From positions 62,001-126,000 of the forward strand of contig CAVSIA010000017.1 in NCBI GenBank assembly GCA_963727575.1: DNA of 64,000 bases. Direction: 5' to 3'. The position numbers and the translations under genes were made by a program. Each line of letters begins with the position of its first letter. The stretch's first letter is position 1. Positions 54,658 to 63,782 of this stretch are shown piece by piece. Source of the stretch: JAHQVI01 sp963727575 (GTDB taxonomy: Bacteria > Pseudomonadota > Alphaproteobacteria > Rhizobiales > Rhodomicrobiaceae). The notes under the pieces are model-generated. The model made no database searches and had not been told where the DNA came from. It worked only from the letters and a program-made list of their open reading frames with translations.

Positions 54658-55521
54658 TCAGAACTCCTTCAACGGCAGCAGGTGCCGGATGCGGTCATAG
54701 CGGAACACCGGGCCGTCCTTGCAAACGAAGACCGGGCCGAACTGGCAATGGCCGCAAAATCCAACCGCGCATTTCATGTTGCGCTCCATCGACAGATAGA
54801 TCGCCGCGTCGGCGATTTCGGCGTCGCGCAGCGCGGCGACGGCGAAGCGCATCATCACCTCGGGTCCGCAGACCAGCGCGATGCCATGGAGTGGATCGAA
54901 CGAGGCGCCCGGAATCAGCTTGGTGACGACGCCGACATGGCCGCGCCAATCCGCCAAGGCATGGTCGACGGTGACCTCCACTTCGATGTCGAGGCTGCGG
55001 CGCCAGGCGTCGAGCTCGTCGGCGAACAGGATCTGCTCCGGGCTGCGCGTGCCGTAGAGCAGCGCGATGCGGCCATAGCGGTGGCGCTCGGCGAGCAGGG
55101 CGTAGATCGCGGGGCGCAATGGGGCGAGGCCGAGCCCGCCGGCAACGATGACGACGTCCTGCCCAGCCGCCTCGGCCATCGGCCAGCCGACGCCGAACGG
55201 CCCGCGCAGCCCGACGGCGTCGCCCGCCTCGAGCCGGGTGAGCGCTGCCGAGACCGGCCCGACCGCGCGGATCGTATGCACGAGCCGGCGCTGGTCGGCG
55301 GCGTTGCCGCTGAAGCTGATCGGCACCTCGCCGACGCCGAATATCGTCAGCATGTTGAATTGGCCGGGCGCGAACGGCGCCAACACCTCGCCCGCCGAAG
55401 CGTCGTCGAGTGCGATGTCCAGGGTGAACACGTCGGCCAAATCCTGCCGCACGGCGACGACGCGCGCGACGTGCGGCACCATGGGGTCGGCCGAATGAAG
55501 CGTCGCTTGCGTTGCGGCCAT
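54658..55521 (-). CDS. Hydrogenase diaphorase subunit: FAD/NAD(P)-binding oxidoreductase (gamma)
   Basis: A ferredoxin-NADP reductase-type protein that passes hydrogenase electrons to NAD(P). It has FAD-binding GQFNMLTIFGVGEVPISFS, NAD(P)-binding VIVAGGLGLAPLRPAIYALL, and a terminal Cys cluster CAVGFCGHCQFGPVFVCKDGPVF for a [2Fe-2S] centre, as in sulfhydrogenase gamma subunits and PyrK. It has 287 residues from ATG 55521; an in-frame ATG at 55545 is an alternative that overlaps the previous gene by 23 bp. Confidence 0.9.
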   Translation of the reverse strand: MAATQATLHSADPMVPHVARVVAVRQDLADVFTLDIALDDASAGEVLAPFAPGQFNMLTIFGVGEVPISFSGNAADQRRLVHTIRAVGPVSAALTRLEAGDAVGLRGPFGVGWPMAEAAGQDVVIVAGGLGLAPLRPAIYALLAERHRYGRIALLYGTRSPEQILFADELDAWRRSLDIEVEVTVDHALADWRGHVGVVTKLIPGASFDPLHGIALVCGPEVMMRFAVAALRDAEIADAAIYLSMERNMKCAVGFCGHCQFGPVFVCKDGPVFRYDRIRHLLPLKEF

Positions 55522-55522
55522 G

Positions 55523-55990
55523 TCAGGATGCGGCGCCATAGACATCCAGGATCTGCATCCGCGTCGCGTGGAGACGTCCGACCAGCACCGGCATGAAGCG
55601 CTTCATCATTTCGTATCCAAGATGATGGTCCGCCTCGCATTTTCCGCGCAGGCAGGCAGCGTCGATAGCGATGGCGCGCGTCAGGTCCATCGCCCTGGCG
55701 TCATGACTCCAGCGATAGGGCGGCACCAGCCAGGAAACGCCGACGATCTCGCCTTCGCCCGCCGTCTGGAAAGTAATCGCGCCGCGCTCGGGCGCGGTGA
55801 GCTGCAAAGCGACGCGGCCCTGGCGGATCAGGAAGAACTGATCGGCCGGCTCGCCCTCGCGGAGCAGATACTGCCCGGCTTCGAAACGGACATTCTTGGC
55901 GCAGCCGCTGACGAGCTGGCCGAAGGCGTCGTTCAGCCCGGCAAAGAACGGATGCTCCCTGACGATGCGCTCAAGACCTTCCATGGTCAT
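55523..55990 (-). CDS. Cyclic nucleotide-binding-fold protein within the hydrogenase operon
   Basis: A 155-residue single-domain protein of the Crp cNMP-binding fold: FFAGLNDAFGQLVSGCAKNVRFEAGQYLLREGEPADQFFLIRQGRVAL, then GEIVGVSWLVPPYRW. There is no helix-turn-helix after the dimerisation helix, so it is not a DNA-binding regulator. The phosphate-cassette Arg/Ser pair of a true cAMP site is not evident. It overlaps both neighbours (ATG 55990 inside the beta subunit, stop next to the gamma start), so it is likely an accessory or regulatory subunit of the hydrogenase. Confidence 0.8.
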   Translation of the reverse strand: MTMEGLERIVREHPFFAGLNDAFGQLVSGCAKNVRFEAGQYLLREGEPADQFFLIRQGRVALQLTAPERGAITFQTAGEGEIVGVSWLVPPYRWSHDARAMDLTRAIAIDAACLRGKCEADHHLGYEMMKRFMPVLVGRLHATRMQILDVYGAAS

Positions 55991-57125
55991 CCTTTCCCGG
56001 CCGCTCGCTTTCGCCGATGGCCCGAACCTCTTCGGTGATGTCGATGCCGACCGGACACCAGGTGATGCAGCGGCCGCAGCCGACGCAGCCGGATGTGCCG
56101 AACTGGTCATGCCAGGTGGCAAGCTTATGCGTCATCCACTGGCGGTATCGCGAGCGCGTGCTGGGCCTGACGCTGCCGCCATGGATATAGGAGAAGTCCA
56201 TGGTGAAGCAGGAATCCCAGCGCCGGTTGCGGGCGCTCTCCGTGCCGGTCAGATCGCTGGAATCCTCGACGCTGGTGCAGAAGCAAGTGGGGCAAACCAT
56301 GGTGCAGTTGGCGCAGGACAGGCAGCGGTCGGCGACATCGTCCCAGCGCGGGTGCTCCAGATTGCGCATCAGCAGTTCGCGCACGCCTCCGGCCGGCATG
56401 TTGCGGCCCATAGAGGCGGCGGTCCTGGCGATCACGGCATCGGCGGCGGCGCATTCCTCCGGCGTCGCCGGGCGTGAGGGCAGTTGCGCGAGCACGTCGC
56501 GGCCGTCATCGCTCCCGGCGGTGACGACGAACAGATGGTCTGCGCCCTCGGTCAGCTCGGTCAGCGCCAGATCGAAGCCGCCCTCGACTTTCGGACCGGC
56601 CTGCATGGACGCGCAGAAGCACGTCCCGCCGGCCTTGGAGCAATTGACGGCGACGATGAAATTGCCTTCGCGGCGCGCTTTGTAATGGGGATCGACATAG
56701 GGGCCGTCGAGCAGCACGCGGTCCTGGATGGCGATGGCGTTCAGCTCGCAGGCGCGCACACCGATGAAGGCAAAGCGCTCCTGGCTTGGCGTTTCGGCCG
56801 TGACCTGCACCGCCGCACCGTTGCGCGCGGCGCTCCACAGCCGCAAGAGCGGCACATGCAGGAATTTCTTCCAGCTATGCGGGCCGACGGCGTAACCGAA
56901 AAGGGCATCATCGTCGCGGCGCACCAGGCGGTAGCGCCCGGCGTCCTGGTCGTCGGTCCAGCCCTGAGGCAGGTCGGCGACGGATTCGATGTCGTCATAG
57001 GCGATTGCGCGGTCCCGCATGGCGGGTCCGACGATACGGTAGCCTCGACTCTTCAGCACATCGATGACCGTCTGAAGGCCGGCAACGGTCAGCGCGAATG
57101 CATCCGATGGTTCCAGGTCAGGCAT
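55971..57125 (-). CDS. Hydrogenase 4Fe-4S dicluster subunit (beta)
   Basis: A 384-residue electron-transfer subunit that links the hydrogenase dimer to the flavin subunit. Its Cys motifs are CLSCANCTMVCPTCFC and CVGCGRCITWCPVG in the C-terminal half, two [4Fe-4S] ferredoxin-type sites. An upstream NCSKAGGTCFCASMQ stretch belongs to the family too. The first gene of the operon; ATG 57125 is chosen over TTG 57134. A TTGA-N6-TCAA box lies about 125 bp upstream. The family is the HydB/HyhB subunit of group 3b hydrogenases. Confidence 0.9.
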   Translation of the reverse strand: MPDLEPSDAFALTVAGLQTVIDVLKSRGYRIVGPAMRDRAIAYDDIESVADLPQGWTDDQDAGRYRLVRRDDDALFGYAVGPHSWKKFLHVPLLRLWSAARNGAAVQVTAETPSQERFAFIGVRACELNAIAIQDRVLLDGPYVDPHYKARREGNFIVAVNCSKAGGTCFCASMQAGPKVEGGFDLALTELTEGADHLFVVTAGSDDGRDVLAQLPSRPATPEECAAADAVIARTAASMGRNMPAGGVRELLMRNLEHPRWDDVADRCLSCANCTMVCPTCFCTSVEDSSDLTGTESARNRRWDSCFTMDFSYIHGGSVRPSTRSRYRQWMTHKLATWHDQFGTSGCVGCGRCITWCPVGIDITEEVRAIGESERPGKDDHGRS

Positions 57126-57248
57126 GGTCAGCAAACCCGGGCTTTTCTGCGATTATCCCAGCGGCGCCGCCAGCACGCAGTAATATGGAGAATGCCACGA
57201 AAATTCCGCGGCTCGACAAGCAAGTAGCATCTAAGGAATCCAGCCGAA

Positions 57249-57262
57249 TTGAGCTATGTCAA
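57249..57262 (-). promoter_or_regulatory. FNR/FixK-type box upstream of the hydrogenase operon
   Basis: TTGAGCTATGTCAA matches the TTGA-N6-TCAA core of FNR/FixK sites. It lies 124 bp before the hydrogenase beta-subunit ATG and 39 bp past the GH94 gene end. A site at -41.5 would put the transcription start near 57214, with a TAGATG/TACTTG-like -10 between. Low-oxygen induction of the hydrogenase is a reasonable inference. Confidence 0.5.
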
Positions 57263-57300
57263 TATCGCGATTTTTCCTGTGGACCGGAAGGAATAACTCT

Positions 57301-60300
57301 TCAGGCGGACGAATTCTCGCCTCGCACCCACTGTGCCAGGCCCGCGAAGATGCCAGGCCCGCTGGAATAGACGCGCCATCCGCCATCCACGGCGACGCTT
57401 CCATCCCGCAAGCGCCCCCATCCCGCACTTGCCTGGACGCGGTCGCGGAATGCCGCATCGCTGCTGCTGAAATAGGCGTTGCGCTGTCGCAGGGAGGCGT
57501 TGGCGACATCCTCAGTCACGGTGATCGGATTGGAAAGGCGGAGCGCGGCTTTGAACGCGTCCATGTCGCCGAGAACGCCGAGCGCCTCGCAATAGCGAAG
57601 ATGCGCGTGAGTGTACATCAGCCCGATCTCGCGGCCGAAGAAGGCGGCGGACTCTGCGCGGCGGAAATTGATTTCCAGCCCGCCCGAATAGACAACCGGC
57701 CGGTCCATCAAATGCGCCCCATCCGCATACAGAAGATAGTCGCGGATGAGGCGGAGGTGTCGCTGCGCCTGCTCGGGCGTGAACAGGCCGGCGATGATCG
57801 AGCGGGTCATCGGTATGAGCGAATAGTGGACGCCCGTCCGCCTGTCTCGCGGGTGAAGCAGATAATCCGGCTCGCCGCCCGCAGCGTTGAACAGCGCATA
57901 GCCGGCAACGATGCCATCGGGCATCAGATGGGTGTTGAAGTCGGCGGCGATGTGGCCGGCAAGCGCCGCCAGATCGCCTGCCTTGCCGTCGTCCCCGGCG
58001 CGGTGGAGAATGGCGGCGAAGCGGGAGATCTGCTGATAGAGCAGGGCGGCGGTCCAAGCGCTGACCATCCAGTCACGCATGGTGCGGGTCGGCGGGCTGC
58101 AGCGAGTCGTTCCAGTCGCCGAGGCCGTAGCGGATCAGATGCGTGCCGGGAATGAACCGCTCGCGGACGGTCTGAAGCAGCCGGTCGACATGGACTGAGA
58201 CGGGATCGGCGCGGTCGGTTTTGGAGAAGTCTTCCCGTGTCCAGGCGATGGGCTCGTCGAGGAAGGCGGTATCGCCGGTCGCCTCGATATAGTCGCACAG
58301 CGCCTTGAGCGGCCAGACGATGATGTCGCCATGGCTGTGCAGGTCGCGGATGGTCGCATAAGGATCGAGCATGAACCATTGCGGCCAGTCGCCGGTGTGC
58401 TCGTATTGCTGGGCGAAGAGAATGCGGAGGATATCGCGGACCGGCCGGTGGTGGCCGAGCGGCAGCAGGAACTCGACCGGCCCCTGGCAGACGTCGCGCG
58501 TTCCCCAGGCGGCGGCCGAATATTGCTCCAGGCCCCGCGGCACGCTCAGATGGATCAGCGCGTTCTGGGCGAACCAGGGAAAGATCGTGTCGAGCGCCGC
58601 CGATCCCGGGTCTTCCGCAGGAAAGCGCGTGTCGCGGGTCAGGCCGGACCAGAACGCGCTGGCCTTTTGCAGCGTCTCTGCCATATCGACGCCGCGCTCA
58701 TATTTTGCGGCAAGCTCGCTCGGCGTGCTGCGTGTCCGCTGAAGCGGCGACCAGCGCGAAAGACAGCCGGTCGGTCGGCCCGCTGCGAATGACCGCATAA
58801 GCATCTGCGGCGCGCGGGGCATCGCCTTCGAAGAGCAGCGCACCGCTGCCCATCGCCTCGACGGCGCCCGGCGTGCTGGTCACGAGATGATGGACGGCGC
58901 CCGGAAAGGCGTGGCCCCACAGACCGTCCGTATCAGGACGGAGCGTGATGCGGTGGGCTCCGTTATCGATCTCGATCGAACCGGGATGCCGGTACTCATG
59001 TTCGCCCATGATCAGATGCGCGACCACGATGAACCGGCACGGTTTGCCGCTCGCGGTGACGTGCCATTCGGCGGCGCCGTCCTCGGTGGACATCAGCGCG
59101 TGAACGCCGATCTCGCCGTCGTCGAACCGATAAAGCCAGCGGCAATCGCTCAGCCCCATCTCGAACAGCGAGGGCACTGCAAGCAACCGCCAGCCGTCGC
59201 CGCGATCGACGAGCATCCGCAGGCCGCTCGTCCGCGTGATGTTGTAGGGATCGCGGGCGACGGAGGTCAGCTTTTGCAGCGCGGTGTTGCCGACGGTGAG
59301 CTGCGCGCCGAACACGCCATGCATCCAGCAGGTGGCAGAGAGCACGCCGTCGTCCGGCAGGATCGCGGTGCCGCTTCGAAGGATGACGCCGTGCGGCCGC
59401 TTCATCAGCCGGTCTTTTGCCGGGAGCACGACGTGGCGGTTATGCGGGCCGTCCGGCGCGAAGGAGGACAAGAGCACGCCGTCCTGCCATTCGTCATGCG
59501 CACGCTCCGGATAGCGCTCTGCGATGGCCTCCGTGGTCAGCGGCAGGCCGGAGAGCGGCGGCGCGTCCTCCAGGATGCTGCGGGCCGGTCGCGCGAGCGG
59601 GACCGCGATGGCGGTGAAATCGTGCGCGGCTTTCTCCGCCGCCTCGACGCAGGTGAGGTCCGTGTCCGAGGTCGCAGCCGGATGATGCGGCTCGTAGGCG
59701 GCGAAGAATGTTCGGCTGGCCGTCTCGCCCGCCTTCAGGGTCAGCGGTGCGGATTGCAGCGCCGGACAGGCGGCTTCACCCTGGAGTTTGACGCTGGGGA
59801 GGTTGGCGCCGTAGGCCGGCGCGGTCTCGCCGTTGGCGCGGAAGCCCGGCCCGAAGATCTGAATGGCGTCGGTGGCAAATGCTGCGGCGCCATCCAGGCA
59901 GCCATGGGCAACCCATGGATTGCGGTCGGCTTGCGCCATGTTCTGCCGGCTCATGATCACCGGCCCGAGGCGCGGATGACGCCCGATGAAATGGTCGATA
60001 TATTGCGACGCGTACGCCTCATTCGAGAGGACCAAACCGCGTCCGCCAAGGCCAAGGTCCTGGATCAGGACCGCGTCGGATTCGAGAGGCACGGGGCCGG
60101 TATTTTCCAGCTCCACCCGCCATAGCCAAACGGCCCGCTCGGGATGCAGCCAGAGCGTGACGCGATGGCGGAGGGCGTCGGTTTCGCCCTCCCAGACGAA
60201 GCGGTCGCCCGCAGCGCCGACCGCAAGGCCGCTGCCCGCGCCGGCGATGGCAACCGGCTTTCGCTCCGGTCCGACGCGCGCCAATATCCGCCCGATGCCG

Positions 60301-60485
60301 CCGCCGAGCGGCGAGCCGAAAACCTGGTTGACGAGGACGCGTCCGGACGGGCCCGCATACTCGATGGCGAACACCGAACCGTTCGGCAGCACGCCGATTT
60401 CGACGCCCGCCGCATTCGTCAGCCGGTGGAGGCCGAGCTCGGCCTCGAGCGGCAGTGTGAAGCTGTTCTTGTCCGAAGCGCTCAT
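57301..60485 (-). CDS. GH94-like oligoglucan phosphorylase, two frameshifts
   Basis: The rejoined protein has about 1060 residues (shifts of +1 near 58725 and 58088), the size of 1,2-beta-oligoglucan phosphorylases. An N-terminal beta-sandwich half (LGLHRLTNAAGVEIGVLPNGSVFAIEYAGPSGR) precedes an (alpha/alpha)6 catalytic half with YGLGDWNDSLQPAD, the GH94 catalytic Asp block. The C-terminal AYFSSSDAAFRDRVQASAGWGRL and GGWRVYSSGPGIF are both typical of cellobiose/beta-1,2-glucan phosphorylase relatives (COG3459). The substrate is inferred, not shown. It starts 22 bp after the GH144-like gene. Confidence 0.8.
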
Positions 60486-60507
60486 GTTTCCCCGCCGCGC
60501 TTTTGCG

Positions 60508-61785
60508 TCAAACCGTAGGACGCGGCTCGAAGCCGAGTATGTCGAGGCCGTTCCGTATCTCGGGGCAACTCATAAACAGGCGCCATAACAGGCCGGTGCG
60601 GAAATTCTCGATCATGACGACGATCGGCCCCTGGTCGATGGCGATGTGGTCGGTGGCGCACCAGTTGACGGTCTCGTTGAAGGCGTCGAGGAAACCGTAT
60701 TTTGTCCAGATGCGATCGCCCAGAGCGAAATAGAAATGCTTCAGCGCCCGCATCGATTGCTCCGGCGTGTACGGAAAGCTCGAGAGCGCCGCAGTTGGGG
60801 CAATCACGCCGCGGTCAAGCTCCGGCGAATGCGCGGCGTAGCCTTGATCGCCGTCGCTGGCGGTGAGGCCCCAGCAATCCGGACCGTAGCCCGCAAACCC
60901 GTGCGGGTTTCGAACGCAGTGCTCATAGTGGATCAGCGTGTGCTGAACCACCTGCTCCCAATAATCGGCATAGCGGTCCTTCAACCCTTGCGGATCGATG
61001 CCCATGAAGGAGAAATGCGCAAAGAACAGCGGGCCGCCATAGTCGGGGCCGAGCGGCAGCCGATGCCCGCAATACTCGCGGCCGTTGCGGAACGTGCGCC
61101 CCGCTGCCCAGCCCTGGTGATAGGGCTCGGGGCCGATCGGGTGCGTGGGTGAGGAGGCGCCGAGCACATAAGCGATCAGGCACTCGTCCCAGCCATGGAT
61201 GCGATGGTGGGTGCCCCAGCCCTGCTCCGGGCTCCAGTGCCAGATCAGGATCTGTTCGCCGTCGGTGAACCACTTCCATTCGACGCGATGCCACAGCTGG
61301 TTGATGCGATCACGGAGCGTCGCTTCCCGTCCGCCTTGGGCAAAGTACTGGCGCGCGGTCAGCAGCCCGGCCATCAGGAACGCGGTTTCGACGATGTCGC
61401 CGCCGGCATTGGCTTCCCAGAAGGAAAACTCCTGCCCGGTATTGCCGTCGAAAAAATGCGGGAACGCGCCGCGATAGGCCTCGGCGCTTTCCAGGAAGTC
61501 GAGGATCTGGTCCAGCCGCTTGGCTGCATCGGTGCGGGAAATCCAGCCGCGCTCCGCCGCCACGATCATCGCCATGATGCCGAAGCCGGTACCGCCCGTG
61601 GCCACCAGCGCCTCGTTGCGGCTGCCCGCCTCGCCGCCACGGTCCCGGGCCATGCCGCTCGGCTGGTGGGCGTACTCCCAGAAGTATCGAAATGTCTGGC
61701 GCTGAACGAGTTCGAGCAGCGCGTCGTCCGTGAGTGTCTGGCTGTCCATGCGCTCCATCGCCGTCGCTTGTTTGCCTGGTCCCAT
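60508..61785 (-). CDS. Glycoamylase-domain / GH144-like glucan hydrolase
   Basis: An (alpha/alpha)6 protein of 425 residues of COG5368. Blocks are QTFRYFWEYAHQPSGMARDR, ALVATGGTGFGIMAMIVAAERGWI, GDIVETAFLMAGLLTARQYF, EWKWFTDGEQILIWHWSPEQGWG and WGLTASDGDQGYAAHSPELDRGVIAPTAALSSFPY, which match endo-beta-1,2-glucanase (GH144) relatives and the glycoamylase region of cyclic glucan synthases. There is no signal peptide, so it is probably cytoplasmic. The start is chosen as ATG 61785, but ATG 61758 is also possible. It is followed by the GH94-like gene, so the pair may break down beta-1,2-glucan. Confidence 0.8.
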   Translation of the reverse strand: MGPGKQATAMERMDSQTLTDDALLELVQRQTFRYFWEYAHQPSGMARDRGGEAGSRNEALVATGGTGFGIMAMIVAAERGWISRTDAAKRLDQILDFLESAEAYRGAFPHFFDGNTGQEFSFWEANAGGDIVETAFLMAGLLTARQYFAQGGREATLRDRINQLWHRVEWKWFTDGEQILIWHWSPEQGWGTHHRIHGWDECLIAYVLGASSPTHPIGPEPYHQGWAAGRTFRNGREYCGHRLPLGPDYGGPLFFAHFSFMGIDPQGLKDRYADYWEQVVQHTLIHYEHCVRNPHGFAGYGPDCWGLTASDGDQGYAAHSPELDRGVIAPTAALSSFPYTPEQSMRALKHFYFALGDRIWTKYGFLDAFNETVNWCATDHIAIDQGPIVVMIENFRTGLLWRLFMSCPEIRNGLDILGFEPRPTV

Positions 61786-61810
61786 TTTAGCCAATAAGGG
61801 TGACGCGGCG

Positions 61811-63620
61811 CTAAGCCGAAATCGTCACCGGTCCGTAGTCGTTAAACCCGGCATTGCCTCGTACCGGGGCAAGTCTCAAGGGCAGCGTGATGCCGGGCGG
61901 GCTTGCCTGGAGATCGTAGACGCGGTCATAGAATTCATGCTTTTCGCTCTTCTTGCCGATGCTGATGACGGCGGTATCGACGAGTTCCGTAGCGAAAATC
62001 AATTCGGCAAGCGTGCGGTTATCGTCGTCGAATTCGCTCATGGCCTCGTCCTGGACGATCCAGGCCGGCTTGTGCAGCAAGGCCCGGGCGAAGGCGAGGC
62101 GCTGCTGCTCGTCGAGGGTCAGCTCCTGGTCCCAGCGGTTGCTCTTGTCGAGCAGCGAGAAACGCCGGTCGAGGTGGATACGCTCCATGGCGATGAAGAC
62201 GTCGTCGTCGCTGAACTGTTCCGGCGGCAGCGGATAGGTCAGCGCCTGCCGCAGCGTGCCGAGCGGAATGTAGGGCCGGTGCGGCATGAACATGATGCTG
62301 TCGCGCGGGGGCAGGAAGATCGTGCCGGAGCCCCAGACCCATAGGCCGGCGATGGCGCGGAACAGCGTGCTCTTGCCGCCATGCGGGGTCCCCGCGATCA
62401 GCACACGTTCGCCGGGGGACACCTCCAGCGGGCCGTTCGACAGGGTTATCCGGCCGTTCGGCGCATAGACCTCCAGCCCGTCGAGCGAGAGATTGCCTTC
62501 GGGGTGATCCACATAGGAGATCGTGCCCAGCTCGCGGCCCAGCGTGTCGAGCCGCGTCAGCGCCGTGCGGTAGGTCATCACGCGAAACAGCGTTGCACGC
62601 CACTCCGCCAGGCCCGGAAAGCGGTCGACATACCAGCGCAGTGCCTGCTGCACCTGAAAGAACGCGCCGACCACCATCATCAGCCCGCCCAGCGTCAGCG
62701 CCCCGGAGAAATAGCCGGGCGCGGCCAGCACGATCGGCGCGATCAGCGCAAGCCAGCCATAGCCGCCGGTGACCCAATGCAGGCGCGCAAGCCGGTTGGC
62801 GATCTGCTGCATCGTGGAAAACACCTGGTCGGCGACCCCGGTCAGGTTCCGCCGCTCGTCGTCCTCGCCGCGATAGATGGCGATCGCCTCGGAGGATTCG
62901 TTGGCCCGGACGAGCAGGAAGCGGAAATCGGCCTCCGTTGCGCGCAGATCCGCATTCGCCTGGATCAGCGGCTTGCCCACCCACCAGGTGAAATACGAGC
63001 CGATCAGGGCGTAGATCACGGCCGCCCAGACCATGTAGCCGGGGATGGTGAAGGATTTACCTTCGATCGACGAAGACGACCTGATCCGAAAGCACCCAGA
63101 GCACGCCGACGAAGCTGACGAGCAGCAGCGTCGACTGTACGAGGCCGACGCCGAGGTCCACGGACAGCTCGGTCAGGCGGCGTGCGTCGTCCTGGATGCG
63201 CTGATCCGGATGAACGCCGATGTCGCCGGCGAGCGGCAGCCGATAGGTGCGCTCGGGACGCAGCCATTCGTCGAGCAAATCGAACGAGGTGGCCCGGCGC
63301 AGGCCGACTTTCAGCGTTTCGTGAAGCCAGGTCTGCGCCACCCCCAGCACGAGCAGGACGCTGACAATGGCGAGGAAAACGCCGATCTCCCGGTAGAAAA
63401 TCGCCAGCTCGCGGCTGCCGATCGCGTCGTAAATGCTGCCCTGCCAAGCGTTTAGGCGGACCTGGGTAACGGCATTGAGCACGATGACGGCGACCATGAA
63501 ACCACTGAACATGATCAACCAATTCTTCAACGCCGAGAGCCGGAGAAGGCTTAGAAGTTCGCGCGTTTGCGCCAGTGTGCCTTCGTCATTTGCCCGCGTC
63601 TCGCCGCCAATAGATCTCAT
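61811..63620 (-). CDS. COG4178-type ABC transporter (fused permease and ATPase), frameshifted
   Basis: A half-transporter of the YddA/SbmA-BacA-like type with about 602 residues after repair of a +1 shift near 63065. An N-terminal six-helix SbmA/BacA-like membrane domain (NAWQGSIYDAIGSRELAIFYREIGVFLAIVSV, IPGYMVWAAVIYALIGSYFTWWVGK) is fused to an ATPase. The P-loop GTPHGGKSTLFRAIAGLW and Walker B WIVQDEAMSEFD are present, but the signature is LTLDEQQRLAFARAL instead of LSxGEQQR. The switch His is not seen (ISIGKKSEKHEF). It starts at ATG 63620 and ends 26 bp before the GH144-like gene. Confidence 0.82.
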
Positions 63621-63683
63621 CGACGTTCTGGCTCCTTTGCCGCAATCCGCTCCCCCATGGTACTAAATTTGAGACAATTAAGC

Positions 63684-63712
63684 GAAAAAGCCGTGCATGC
63701 GGCTTCGCGGCT
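63684..63712 (-). terminator. Weak candidate terminator after the GntR-like gene
   Basis: On the minus strand AGCCG (63712-63708) pairs with CGGCT (63692-63688), and the next bases are TTTT then CGC. The stem is only five base pairs and its loop is long. It lies between the end of the regulator gene and the transporter start, so it may end the regulator transcript. Confidence 0.35.
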
Positions 63713-63782
63713 GAAACTAAAACCACGGGGAAGCAATGGGTTGTCGGGCTTTTCAGCTTAGCCGCCTAGCACTGACGGAGGC

